Shown here one piece after another: positions 21,796 to 34,995 of a DNA stretch of 64,000 bases. The notes under the pieces are model-generated. The model did no database searches and was not told the origin of the DNA. It was given only the letters and a program-made list of their open reading frames with translations. The translations under genes and the position numbers were made by a program. The stretch is from contig JAJEKB010001448.1 in NCBI GenBank assembly GCA_022393335.1, forward strand, positions 716,561 through 780,560, in the 5' to 3' direction. Source of the DNA: Macrotrachela quadricornifera. Its lineage: Eukaryota; Rotifera; Eurotatoria; Philodinida; Philodinidae. Within the stretch, counting starts at the first letter, position 1. Each line of letters opens with the position of its first letter.

Positions 21796-24700
21796 TAACA
21801 GTAGTTGGTATTGTTTTGCGAATGTAGGTATGCACAATTGAGAGTAGCAGCGAACGAAAAAAAATCGTCGAAGCAATTTTCTCTCTCAGCAGGTGTAAAA
21901 GAAGGGGTGAAGTACAGGTCACTTCAAACTTTGGTGGAATAGAAATACGATGCAGCGTGTTGTACGAAAGAAAAAATGATTATTTTTGTTATTGTTAGTT
22001 TAAAAGACGTAGTTAAACGACTCACCAAGGATGAATAATTAAAATTCGTGATCTCTCTTTTTTGTACAATAATGTGAACAGCATGTTTAATCGACCTGTG
22101 TTAAATAGGTTACTACAGAAAAATGTCGATTTTTGAAGATGATAAAGACAGTTTGGCCAAGTCGACTATATGAAGATGATTTGATATTTTAAATGAAAAA
22201 TTCATTTTTGCATTCTGAATGAGAATTTTGCTTGATGGCAGCGATCAAGTGTTTAATTGAGAATAGAATAATGCTGAAACCTTAGCATTTGAAAATAATT
22301 AAAAGATCACATGTATTAATTTATGTATGTTACCTTCAAGACCTATTTCGTGTTCATTATGAAGTACTGTCACTTATGTATGTGATTCACAAGACTTTGT
22401 CCAGGATCTCAGACAAGTATCGATTAACGCCATAACAACAAGATCAATCGATCCGAAAGAACTTTCAATTAAATCACTCAATTCAATGTATCAAAATAGT
22501 GTTCTCATCAATCACTATCATGTACTGAGTTTACAAGACTTAGATCTATTCTGGTTTCCACTTAATGACAGACAGTCATTGATGGTAGTATCTATCGTTA
22601 GAACCTATCGATAAGATATGACTTTATTACAAGAGTAATGGTGTTGCATTGTTTAGAGAAGCTTGAATATTTTTCGCCATCATGATGAAAGAGAAACGAA
22701 TATGTTCTTTTTTCATATTGATCGATTTTTAATACAAGAAATGTATGTAAAAAGAAATAGGGTAGAGGAACGAGAACGTATGTAGGATGAATAAAGAAAA
22801 AGAAAAAGAAAAACAAATATAATTCATTTTATAACCATTACAGTTTTTACACTGTTCCTTTAATATAATCGACAGTTAATAAATTGTATTTATTGCTTTT
22901 TATATTTATTTGCAAAGTTAATTAATTAATAACTAGCTGGTTAAAAAATTTACTGTTCAATCATTAAATGAATTGATTTTGTAATTATTTCAGTTATTGA
23001 CCATAAATCATATTCTCCTTTTTTTAAATTCGTTAACATCTGCCCGTGAACATGTTCTTATCGCTTCAGGTTTCCTCTATGGAAAAGTGCATAATAGATG
23101 TGTTTGTCGATTTCTACAGTGTAAAGAAACGTCTTAAGAATAAATAAATATACCAAATTCATATTCGTTGATCAAGAGGTTATTCTATTATTGACAATTG
23201 TATGAGAACAGAAAAAAAAAGAAAAAGATTGTCCGAAAACATATACGAGTCAAACTTTCAGGAGCACGATGATCGCTCAGCCTAAAAATAACCAAAGAGT
23301 GTTTTTACCTTGATGATTATATGCAAGTATGATTTGAAGAAAAAGCAACCTCTCTCTCTTGTGCTTTACGAAAAAATATATCTAACTCCTTGTTTCTATG
23401 AACTACAAAAAAAAAATCTCTTTTTCTCTCTCTTGGATAGAAATGTGCATTACTCTCTCTCCTTGTATGAGCAAGAAGCAATAAATACATCTCTCTCTAC
23501 ATAGCCAATCGAAGTATATATAAAGCGAGAATATGGCCGTAGAAACATGCTATTTTTCAAACGTGCTCATACTAACGCACTATTCCCTTTTCAAATGTCG
23601 AATACCAACAAACGACAATGCAGAAGATCAACCAAAAGGTTTGTTTGATTGCCGTATTAGTTTTGGTGGCAATAATCTCATACAATGGTCTATTGTATTC
23701 AGCACTGGCCACGAACCTTTCTTTTGAAACCTTTACCATAGTTCTGGAACTAGTGGAAATATTTTTTTTCTTCGCTTTAACAAGGTGAGAGTGAGGCTAT
23801 GGGCAAGAGAGAGGGCTCTATGCTGAGTGTGAGGAGGCAAATAGTTCCGGAACTAGTGTGGGAACATTGAAAAGATTCCAAAAGTTAGGTTCGTAGCCAG
23901 CCCTCGTCCAGTGTCCGACGTAGGTTAAGTTTTTGAAGATTGCACTCAAGCTGAAAAACTTTTTGAAATTTAATTCCCATGCGATTTGATTCGATCCGAC
24001 CTGAATCGAACAACACTAACAGCATTCAGTGTCCGACATGGGCCAATTTTTTGTGACCTGACCCGACTTGAGGTCAGAAAAGTTCAACCCGACCTGACCT
24101 GATTCGATCCGGCCTGAGGTAAAGGACAGATTTTAGCCAATAAGAGCGAGTTTTTTTTCAGACATCGACAATCTTTTGAGTAAATCAATACATATTCTCT
24201 CGATATTTGAAATAAATAAATAAATAAATAATTATTTCCTTCAAAGTCGCTTCTTTTCTTATGTGAAATTGGGAATTTTTAGACCTTTTGTGACTCTATT
24301 CGATCCGTGTCGGTCACTTCTACCATCTATCATGGTATATAATGCTCTGTATGATTTTGTTGAGGATGAAGGTGAAAACATACACACACGTAAGATACAT
24401 TATCTGACTGAAGATGAGAGCAAAAACATACACGAAGCAAGCTCGTGACATACCCTGATCCACGCTAGTAGACTCTGGTAGATCCTAATGTTTCTTAAGT
24501 TTTATTGAATTATTTTGTAACTGTTATCCATCATCATATGATCTTAAGAGTATCCGAAGTACCAACCACACGATGAGTCTTTTAGCCAAATTAAAATCAT
24601 GATCGTCGTAGGTTATATTCATCCTCAAAAAAAAATCAAAACTCTACTCTAGTACCTGCAATGAATCTAGAGCATCCAAAAGAATATCCAGCTACTAGTA

Positions 24701-25540
24701 AGCCACAGGAACTTTCCAGTACTACAGAATTTTGTGGATTTTCAATATTTAACTACAGAACGTTTTCAACTTAGACCCATATGGACGTACTGTAAATAGC
24801 AGCAAAATGTGACAAAGAGATGGTTTTAAGAAGGTTCGATATATTTCATATACAGACATTAGTAAACAATACAGATACGGATATATTGCAGAACCGTTTA
24901 ACATACCCAACTTACAATCTTTTAATGAATAGCGTTCGCATACCGTTTCCAACCGCTTTTTGAAAATCTCGATAGTGATTTTATGAAACATGCCGAGTAA
25001 CTATTTAAGCAATGTTTGTTTTCCCCATAAAAGGTAGAAGAATTAATAAACACTGATTTTAAAATGCTACAAAATCTGTATCCAAACTGAAGAACCAACA
25101 TTGTATATAGTCGTATACGACAGAATAGATCTAGAAACGGTTATTGTAAACAATAATTGCCTGTGCTGTCATACATTCAAATACGATTACTGTAAACGAC
25201 GGCCGCACACGGCTATAGTATACAACTGTATATGATCGTAGCGTAGTTGCGAGTTGACTGACATTTATTCATCATACAGTTCTTGTTTATTGAATTTAGC
25301 AACGAATATACTAATAAATATTAATTGAATGGTAAGTATTTCTTTATTTAAATAATTTTTATTTTTTTATTTTAGGTCAATATGAACGTTGAATTCAACC
25401 ATAAGTCATTATTGAAATAAATAAGTTTTAGATTATTCACAACAATAAATGAAACAGCAGATATTTTTTTTTGATATAAACCATTTTGCTTTTAGACTAT
25501 TATCAAGAATAAACCATATAGCAAGTATTAATAAAAATCA
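21796..25540. other. Gene-poor region with low-complexity and repeat remnants
   Basis: No supported gene. Around 23744 and 23842 a 16-bp motif (AGTTC.GGAACTAGTG) recurs. The 23980-24120 stretch repeats the words CCGACCTGA and GATTCGATCC several times, and (AAAT)n lies near 24212-24230. The short open frames at 23310, 23533, 24263 and 24749 show no domain. Higher GC patches suggest old transposon debris. Confidence 0.4.
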
Positions 25541-25546
25541 ATGGGT

Positions 25547-25663
25547 TGTCCAACCTGGTTGGAGGTCTCAATTCTTATTCTTTCATGTATCTTCTATGGT
25601 ACACCATAAAATCTGCATGACAAAAAAATGAATTGGGATCCCCGACTAGGTTGGACAACCTAA
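25547..25663. repeat. Palindromic MITE-like hairpin (about 115 bp)
   Basis: GGTTGTCCAACCTGGTTGG at the left pairs with the reverse complement of CCGACTAGGTTGGACAACC at the right, and the two arms continue with similar sequence. The centre holds a near-palindrome, TATGGTACACCATA. Typical of a small foldback MITE; no flanking duplication was clear. Confidence 0.6.
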
Positions 25664-25669
25664 ACATTA

Positions 25670-27287
25670 GTTGCTGTATTATTTGGAGAGTAGAGAGGGA
25701 AAGTAAGATAAGCTCAGAGATATACGATGGTAAACGACATCGTTTACAATTATTGTAATGATCATCCTGGATAAATAAAAAACATATCGTAAGCTGATAT
25801 ACAACGGTATATATTGCTGCTCCAAATAATACGGCCTAATTAGGACCGAAAACAAGCTATATAGACTTGTTATACTGACGTTAATGTCCCGTTTTTATAA
25901 GTTTTACGGTCAGTTCTCGGATTGTCAGTAATGCTATTTTGAACAGCCTAGGGAGTTTTCAATTCATTAACTTATTGAAAAATTTTTCATATTATCCTAT
26001 GGAAATTGGATGAATACTTGCGCCAATATCTTCCAGGTACCCGTATACTGAGTCATTTCTCAGCAAGGTACTCGATCAAGATCCTATGGCATACTGGTAG
26101 CAAAGTATCTTTTCAGGTGTTCTGTTGACAACTAGCTCAGTACGTGAATATCCTGAAATCGGTACATTGAACGGGGTAATATTATTATCTTATTCCTGCA
26201 CATTATTAATTTTTTCATCTTGTTATGATGAATAGAGCATAATAACGTCAGCCACTCTATTTAAAAATACTCGTTAACTCTCTATTTTGTAGATAATATT
26301 TCTTCTTACACAGCAACAAAACACTCATACTTCATCCGAACAAACGAAAACAATTGTACCGATTTATTTCCTCAATCAGTCAAAACAATTCACACCGATC
26401 AACTGTAGCAATTAGGTAATTATTTTTCACTAACGTCTGAGTAGAGTAAACCATCAAAATTTCCTGCTCAAAAAAAATCTCGTCTAGAGAATTTAAACGA
26501 AACCTTCTGATTATCTTGTCTCCCCAGATCATATGTTAATCATCATGGTTGCTCAATCTCACCCTTCTGATAGAATTGATACTCAGGCTAGTTAAATCGA
26601 TTTGTGAAACTATTTTGGATCGTCTACGTAAAAAATTTCTTCTTATTGTCCGCAGATATTCTAAATTTTGTTTATTATGCGCGCTACTCATAACATAGTA
26701 AAAGAAATTAAAACATTGCTATACATTATAAATTGTAGCGAACACTCAAAATATTGAGATAAATTTATATTACTATAGATACTAGGTAATTCAATAATTC
26801 ACTATTCTTGCCATGAATATTATTCTTATTGTCGCATTTATTGTAAAGGATTACTATGTTAGTTATCGTGGTATGTTGTTCAGAAATAGTTCCTTGTAGT
26901 ACAGAAAAGTAAATTTTTCTGCTATTTTTCATGCAACTATATGAAAGAAGATCTTCTCTTTATCATTTTTTGGATGAAGATTCAGATTTTTCAATAAGTT
27001 CTACAAAACGACCAATAAATCTTTTTAAAGATTCGAATTCAATTAGATTCAGAATCCAACTAATTGGAGAATCGAGAAGATATAGTGCTTGGTGAGTTGA
27101 AAAAATGTGAAGCTAAATAGGAAAATTATTGAAGGAGAGAGAAGTTATCATTCCTCTATTTTGTAAGTGTCGACAGATGCTAATATTTAGTTTTATATGA
27201 CTTAAGACTTTTACTCATAAAAAACGATATATCCGTTCTTTCTCATTGTACGCGTTACTGCAACAAGTAGTTATACGTCTTTGTTTA
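25670..27287. other. Intergenic region, no gene recognised
   Basis: No exon, RNA gene or transposon end could be supported between the small palindrome and the Helitron-like element. Confidence 0.4.
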
Positions 27288-27305
27288 TCTATATATATAA
27301 AGAAG

Positions 27306-27490
27306 AATGTCTGTCTGTCTGTCTGTCTGTTTGTTCGCTACGCATTCAGTCTCTGTAAAAGCTAGGACCACCAAACTTTCTATGGTGCCTCTCCAGGCCC
27401 AGAGGAAGGTCATAGCGGGGTCACCCACCGAGGGTGTGAGTTTGGGTGTGGGGTGTGGGTGAGGGGTGTGGGTGAGGGGTGTGGGTGGAA
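27306..27490. repeat. Simple repeats: (TGTC)n and GTGTGGGTGAGGG array
   Basis: (TGTC)n runs over about 27308-27332. The purine-rich GGTGTGGGTGAGG unit is repeated three times at about 27446-27488. Confidence 0.75.
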
Positions 27491-28239
27491 TCTCACCCAG
27501 ATAGTATTGTCTTAACTAAGACTACCAACCTTTCCGCGGTGATTTTTCTGAGTCCAGTGGTGGTTTTATAGAGTGCTGTTACCCTTAATAGGAGTAGTAT
27601 GATAGTGTTTGGGTGAAATTTTACCCAACTTATATGGCAATGAAATTCGCACGAAATTTTCAGAAATTTAGTGAATTTTGTTATGATTTTAAGATGAATC
27701 AGTTTGTATCGATGGTTCTTTGGTTTAAATGTCTAATTGGAATGCTTCTAATAGATTATAAGAGAAAAGAATGTATACAAGCATTTCCTTGATTCACAAC
27801 GATGACGTATTTATATATTTAAGGAAGAACGTTTGTCTGTTCGCTATGCATTCAGTCCGTGCGATAGCTAGCGTCGAAAAAGTTTCCACACTACTTCCTT
27901 AGCTTTTGAAGAAAGTCATCATGAGGTTGGAACCACCAAACGGAGTGCGTGGAAGGGGCTGGGTGAAGTTTCATCTTGATCAATACAGATCGAGATTCTT
28001 ATGAGTCTGTTCGCTACTATTTAGTCATCGTGAGAGATAGCGTCATGGAACTATCCGCATCAGTTCCTTGAATGCTAAGAAAAGTTAGCTGAGTGATTGG
28101 TGGTGAGAAAGGGAGGTGTGCGTGAAACTTCATCCAAGTCGTAAGAGACCGTGATTTTAGTCACTTTCTAATCAAATGACGCAGTTCAATGTAAATGTGA
28201 AAGTGATCGTGTCCAGAGTGGATGCGAGTGAGCATGTCA

Positions 28240-28990
28240 GCTTGAGCCCGATGAGAAGAGTCCTGTTGAAGATGCCTGATACACGATGGGAAATGGTCTG
28301 TGAAAGATACCCCACGCACGGTGGGAAAAGCTCTGAAAAATACCCCCTAGGCACAGAAGGATAAGCTCTGAAAAATTCCTCAAGCACGGCGGGAAAAGCT
28401 TTGCGAAAGATATTCCACGCACGGCGGGAAAAGCTGTGTGAAAGACACGTCACATATGATGGAAAAAGTTCTGCAAAAGATACCCATGCACGGCGGGAAA
28501 AGCTTGGAAAAATACCCAACGCACAGCAGGATAAGCTCTGAAAAATTCCTGAAGCACGGTGGGAAAAGCTCTGTGAAAGATACCCCAAGCACGGCGGGAA
28601 AAGCTCTGTGAAACATACCCCATGCACGGTGGGAAAAGCTCGGAAAAATACCCCACGCACAGCAGGATAAGTTCTGAAAAATTTCTGAAGCACGGTGGGA
28701 AAGCTTTGTGAAAGATATTCCACGCACAGCGGGAAAAGTTCTGCGAAAGATACCCATGCACGGTGGGAAAAGCTCTGTAAAATATACCCCATGCACGGCG
28801 GGAAAAGCTCTGTAGCAGAGGTTCCAGGTACAGTGTAAAAAGTCCTGTGAAAGAGGTATCACATACGGTGAGAAGAGTCCAATGGCGAATTCCTAACGCA
28901 TAGCAGGAACAACCCTGTTAAAGATGCCTGACGCATGCCGGTAAAAGTTCGGTCCAATAGATTTCAGATGTGACGCGAAAATTTCTGTTG
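28240..28990. repeat. 35-bp minisatellite array (about 20 degenerate units)
   Basis: The unit core is CACGGCGGGAAAAGCTCTGT followed by GAAAGATACCCCA and two variable bases. Units alternate between recognisable variants (for example the CAGCAGGATAAG type and the CGGTGGGAAAAG type) in a recurring order, giving a higher-order structure. All long open frames on the minus strand here are translations of the repeat, not genes. Confidence 0.85.
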
Positions 28991-29110
28991 CAGATGGTTC
29001 ACCGACAGGGGAAACAGTCCTATAAAAGACGTATTACGTACAGCAGAAAAAGTCGGATTGAAGATGCAAAACTTCAACCATATTCTCTTTGCAGCGGGTA
29101 CCTCCGCTAG

Positions 29111-31398
29111 TTAACTATAATGAATAAAAGATATAAAAGAAAATGATCTTGTTAGTAGTCAGGATGTGTTAATAAAATTTCATTAGAGAAAACATTTGTT
29201 TCTCTTTACTCTGTTGATAAAATGAACCAATACTCAAAGAATTTTATTTCATACACAATCACTAACGCATACTGCGATGATTAGTACAGTAGATGCAGAA
29301 AAGAATATGAAAACGAAAGGAATAAACACACTTGTTATTTTGTTTTTCAAGTATATGTGGAGAAATACTATGTAAATTGTTTCAAATGGTTCTCTTTTAA
29401 ACGACTGAAAGAATAATGACGTTCGAAGGCATAACTTCTGTTTCTCTTTCTCTTTTCGAAAAGAAGAAAATAGAAAGGTGATCGATGTTCTTATTTTCAA
29501 TTTTTATACATTAAGAAACAAATAGCCGGTTAATAACAGGTAGAAGAAGAATTTGTGAAGATGAAATCACTGTAGCCTACAACAAAAAAGTTCTTAGATT
29601 AACGATTTCGACAATCCTAAACGATCATGTGCCACCATTTACGTTGTTATAAATACTCGTAAACGGCAGGCCTACAACCGTACATAAGCTGTAATGTGAT
29701 TTTATTCTGACGAGCATGGCCTTATGCACGAATGTTTACGATCGTATGTTCCCGTAACTCATCCTGTCTAAAATCAAATATCATTCAAATCATGCGAACT
29801 AAAGAAAGATCTTAAAAAAACATTTTCCATAAAAATCCTTTCTTTGGAATTAAAAATAATCTTATCCGAAAATAACCTGTAAACGAAAGATCTAAAAAAG
29901 TCCTTTTTCTAAAAAAAAAAATCGCTTTTTTCGAGATTACAAATCATGTTATCTGAAGGTACCTATAGAAAAGGTCTAGAAAACGGTTCTTTTTCTAGGA
30001 AAAACGGCAGACTTCGGGACTTCAACCATAGAGACTTCAAATTTTTAAGCAAACTTCGAAAGACTTTACAAGATTTGAGAAGGCTACCTGAGACGTTTCA
30101 AGACTTCTGGAACTTTATGAGACTTTCAGGGCATCTAAAAAACCTTAAAAGTTGTATGAGAGCATTGTGACATGCAAAAAGCTGTATTTACTATAGATAT
30201 AGAGGACCACAAAAGTATTTTAGCACAGCTCTTTGAAAAGTCGCAGCTTGACTACGAGTATTCCGTTATAATGCATATAGATATTTACGATTATGTCCAA
30301 AATATCAAACTTTTAAGTCTTGTGCTTTACTATAGTTTCGTATTTCTTTTACACTAGTTGCACACAACTTCCTATATAATACTTATGCAGCGCATAGAGA
30401 ATGGTATGCTGCTAACGTATGAGAAATGACTGATAACATCGAAGCATAAAACTTAGAAGTCTGAAGTTTTGTCATACATGTAAAACTCGAATACTTTGTT
30501 CAAATCGAACTTTCAACTTTCAACTGAAGAATGATAGGGGGAGAAGGCAGGAAGTCAACAGTGAAGATGAGGAAGAAGAGAGAGATCTGAAAGATGGATC
30601 GGCAGCGTAAGTGAAGGAGAGACAAACCTGGGAGGAGAGGGTATAAAGAAGCGAGAAAGACCTGAGGTTGAGAAATGGATCTAGCTAAAAGTTGAATAAT
30701 TGAAAAAAGTTTTAAAACTGGAAACGAGTTAACGACTTGTACACTACTCGTAAAACTTATAGAAAATACAGTTAAATTCTTTTTTCTACTTGAATAAAAG
30801 CTTGAAACAAAGAGGATTTCCTGTGTTGGTTAAAATTACTTCGTATGAGCAGGTTCGATTTAGATCTTGGAGAGCATCATAGAAGCAGATCTTTTAAAAC
30901 ATGTTTGGTCACAAATCAGTCACCATAGATTCTGCTTCTTGCATGAGGAACCATATGATATGAGTGCATTGTTGTCAAAAAGCTTGTTATACTTGAACAA
31001 TTAATTTGCTGATCAAACAGATCTAAGCCTTCTAAATACTACAAAAATATTGTATCAAGCACATCTCGCAACTGTCTCATGTCTTTGTCGACAGTCGCGT
31101 GTTACTAAATAGTGATGTCTATAGCTAATCATAAACACATATTATTTATATTCAATGGCAAAAGTTTGTCAATGTTAACGATTGCTGTAAACAGTTACTG
31201 TGAACAGTTATTGTTTTTCCTCGTAAATTAACTAGCATATGATCGTATATGACCGGACTTGATTAATTCGGGTTTCAGAAATGCATCGGAAATTTTCGCA
31301 TAATACTTCGAAAAGAAATCCAAGAAGACATCACTGTATTTTAGATCCCATTTGTTTATTTGTTATGTTTATAGGTTTCGTTTCTATTATTCAAAAAT
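29111..31398. other. Intergenic region upstream of the calpain gene
   Basis: No gene is supported; open frames at 29249, 29946 and 30172 show no domain. The 29946 frame is built on a degenerate repeat of GACTTC/AAGACTT-like words. The stretch just before 31398 contains TTTATAG followed by pyrimidines and may be the end of a 5' UTR intron or a leader-splicing site. Confidence 0.35.
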
Positions 31399-34300
31399 AT
31401 GGCCGAGATCAAGCCATTCAAGAAACAAGAATACGCATTATTGAAAAGTCAATATAATGCTTCAAAATTATTTGTTGATCCAGAATTTCCTGCTGTCGCT
31501 ACATCGCTTTCTCATACAGGAAAGTCACCGCTTGACGACGTTCCATTGGAAGATATTCAATGGAAAAGACCAAAAGTAAGTAGAAAGATTAGTAACTGCA
31601 ATGCATTCGACTATTACTGATTGATCAATTCGTATTGCTCTAGGAAGTTTTTGAAGATCCTCAATTTGTTATTGACGGTTTTAAAAGAAACGATTTAAAT
31701 CAAGGAAATGTTGGTAACTGTTGGTTCATTGCTGCATGTGGTAAGCTTCGTAGGCACAAGAGGGTATTTTTGTCAAATAGAGTGTGTGCAAATATGTTCA
31801 AACATCAGTTGCATTGGGAAATCATTTATGCTTTCCGATCTATGCTATATATATGCAGCTATTGAAGGATCCATATTGTAAAACATTCTGTATGTTCTTT
31901 TCGCATTTCAACAGGTACCGGGATCTATTTTTTTGGGATTTATTCGGATTTTTTAATAAATCCCGATACATCTTAAAATAAATTCCACATAACTCTTATT
32001 GAGGGTGAGGGCAGAAACTAAGTGCGGGGGATAGGAGGCAAGAGTGAGGGTGCGCTGAAATACTAATACAGCTATATAGTCTCAATAAACCCTTAGTAAA
32101 TAAATAAATCCCGCAGAAGAAATGGATCCCAAAAAAATAAGTCCCGGTACGCCCTCACATGTCGATGATGTTTTTTCTTTCATATATAAACTCTATATAT
32201 TAATATTCTGTGTTATTATTGTATAGCTGCTGTTACATTAAATCCTGATTTGTTAGCACGAGTTGTTCCTCAAGATCAATCATTCGATGAAAAGAATTAT
32301 ACTGGTATAAATGCTTTGTTTCACTGTTGCTGCTTATTTCTCTATGCATTCTTTATGTTCTATTGCCAGGCATGTTCCATTTTCGGTTTTGGCTCTATGG
32401 CAAATGGTACGATGTAGTCATTGATGATCAACTACCATTTTATATGGACCAACTAGTTTATTGTAGAAATGCAAAAGAACCCAATGAATTATGGCCTGCA
32501 TTACTTGAAAAAGCTTATGCAAAGTAAATTTAAAGGGAACAACTATAATTGTTTTATTGCACTTTCTCTAATTTTTTCAGAGTTTGTGGATCGTATGAAT
32601 CTATGGACCAAGGTCATACAACTGATGCTCTTATTGATATGACCGCGGGTGTTGATGAAGCATTCCAAATATTTCAACTGACTGAAGAAGGAGTAAAACC
32701 ACCTAATTTCAAAGAAAGAATTAAGGGATTATTGCATCAAGGTTATGCTAAAAAATCTATGCTTGGTTGTCACATTGTTGATGATGAGGGCAAAATAGAA
32801 ACACCTGTTGATAATGGTCTTATTAAAGGTATAAATTGACTTCGTCATCTACTTACTTGATAATATCTATCTGTTTGAAATCAAGGTCATGCATATTCCG
32901 TTACAAGGGTAAAAGATATAACAACGAAAGACGATAAAACAATCACACTTGTACGTTTACGTAATCCTTGGGGAAATGCAAGTGAATGGAATGGTGACTG
33001 GTCTGATAAGTGAGCGAGAATAAAACATGCCTCTTTTAGATTAGAATTTTTATATTATTGATTACATTTCTATAGCTCAAAATTATGGGATACTATTAGT
33101 GATGAAGAAAAAGCAAGAGTGAAATATCGACAAAAGGCTGATGGTGAATTTTGGATGTCATTCGATGACTTTTTTTCCAACTTTCATTCTCTTAACATTT
33201 GCCATCGCGGTCCGTCATCATTGGAAACTACGGAAGCAGAAACAGATTGTATCAAATGGTCTGATATATTTGAAGCAAGTTTTTTTATGATTATAATTTT
33301 TGTTCAAACTAACTTCGTAATCGTATTTAGGAAGATCAAGTATCATGGAAGGAAGATTCATTCCATGGTGAATGGATTCCCGGAAAGACAGCAGGTGGTT
33401 GGATTGAAGATACAACTCCAGGTATGTGGAAGAAAAAAAAAGACGAATAATACGATAAAATCCTATTCATTTTCTTTTTTTTTATAGAAAAATACTGGAC
33501 AAGTAAAATAATCATTACTATTTTCTTTTTTTGTTATATCGGTCTATTATTACTATATAGATCCACAGTATCTTATCAAATTAACTTCTACTGATGATGT
33601 GATCTTTGCTTTTGATGATGACAATACAGCAGAGTATTGCACAGTGATTGTTTCATTAATGCAGAAAAACACAAGAGAACGCCTTGTAAAAGGAGAAAAA
33701 GTTCCTGAGGGAATAGGATTTATTATTTTTAAGGTGAGTATATATCAAAAAGATTAAATTTCGAACAATATGAAACTTTGACATTATCAGCAACATGAAA
33801 CAAAGCGAGTCAATTGTTTTACAAAATCCTTCTTCGTTTTTCCATATCTTATTAGAGGCAAATCCTACTACATATCTCTACTGAGAATGTAATATCCCTT
33901 TTTTTGATCACTAAAAGAAATCGAATCAAGTTAAATTTAAACTTCCTTAGAAGAAGTATGGCGAAGACATCTGTGAAGATTGGTTTTTCGCGTTTAGAGA
34001 AAGATGTTTTAGACTATAGTAAGTCACTAAATAAAATGTGACAGAAACGTTTCACATTGCTTCGACTTTCAACGATGTGCTAATTGAAAATCTATTTGAA
34101 TTTTCGGTTCAGCTTTGAGAAAAAACTGAAAATGTTAACTTAATCTTTCAATCGACTTTCTACATTATTTTTTCTTCTGATATAAGAATATTTACCATGC
34201 TAGATCTTTGTTAAAAAAATTCATCATATATAGCCTCTTATGAAGCTTGATCTACGTGCCTTTTCAATTAAAACATTCCAAGTTGAGAGGAAAATAGGTT

Positions 34301-34995
34301 TCGTTATAACTTATTGTATCACTTTCTAATTAAGACAATTCATTTCTGATCTCGAAAGTATCCTTACATGGAGATGATGAATATTTGTTTTAGGTGAAAG
34401 ATGGTATTGATGTATTGGAGAATATAGAGGATGGAAAATTAAAATTTTATATGGATCAATTGGAACTCTTGGAAGATACTATGGCTGCTAGTCCGACTCG
34501 TTCTGTAACACAACGGTGTCGTTTACCACCTGGAACTTATGTTATTATTCCAAGTACACATTTTCCTGATGAATCCGCTAAATTTTTATTGCGAATATTC
34601 AGTGAAAAAGGAGTAGATCAAACAGTGAAAACGTAAGTCTGTTGTGTCTTATAATCATGAATATCTTCATTGAATTATTTAATAAATATGTATTCTTTAT
34701 GATTTTTTTAAGTGAGTTAAATCGTGATAAAGAGAATCTGGTAAGAATCATTTCTGAATTAAAATGGAATCTTTGTTTTTCTTATATTCTTCTTTGTTCT
34801 TTACTTATTCAGACTAAAGAGGAATCAACCTTTACCAAGAAAGATTTCGAAGAATTACTTGATGACATGAGCAAATTACTTGATGAAATCGACGATTCAT
34901 CTTCACCTGCAGATCCGAAAAAACCAAGTAATTCGAATGCAGCTAAAGACAAAAAGAAAGCTAACGAAAAAGAAGAGCTCTGTTCAATACAATAA
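31399..34995 (+). CDS. Calpain-type cysteine protease without EF-hands (12 exons)
   Basis: An intracellular papain-fold protease. Exons: 31399-31575, 31644-31740, 32227-32304, 32370-32523, 32581-32828, 32886-33009, 33076-33278, 33335-33421, 33561-33733, 34394-34632, 34713-34740, 34813-34995. They total 1,791 nt in one frame (596 residues). The catalytic triad is visible: Cys85 in [11 protein letters not shown], His253 in GHAYSV and Asn278 in RLRNPWG. The two protease lobes are followed by the C2-like (CBSW) domain from [11 protein letters not shown]. The C-terminus is an acidic then Lys-rich tail (KKANEKEE) with no penta-EF-hand domain, so it is an atypical calpain. The exon 8 acceptor must lie after GGAAG; the nearer AG breaks the frame. 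An AATAAA overlaps the stop codon. Confidence 0.9.

Larger units (their letters stand above)
27288..29110 (+). mobile_element. Helitron-like non-autonomous element
   Basis: The 5' end is A|TCTATATATATAAAG, matching the TC start and A-T insertion site of Helitrons and a common animal Helitron leader followed by (TGTC)n. The 3' end is AGCGGGTACCTCCGCTAG|T, a short GC hairpin ending in CTAG before a host T, as expected for the CTRR terminus. No Rep/helicase coding sequence is present. The body holds four related copies of a leader module (about 27340, 27520, 27838, 28008), a GTGTGGGTGAGG repeat and a large minisatellite. Confidence 0.6.

Noticed and set aside
28172..28862. Four overlapping open frames of 61-206 codons rich in Phe, Arg and Ala
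   Set aside because: They are frame-shifted translations of the 35-bp minisatellite; a 35-bp unit lets all frames stay open for long runs. No start context or domain.
28240..28990. Regular repeats, considered as a CRISPR array
   Set aside because: Eukaryotic context, units are contiguous and degenerate without unique spacers.
33119..33487. 122-codon open frame through calpain exons 7 and 8
   Set aside because: It reads through an intron; the real frame changes at the exon 8 acceptor, as the conserved C2-like sequence shows.
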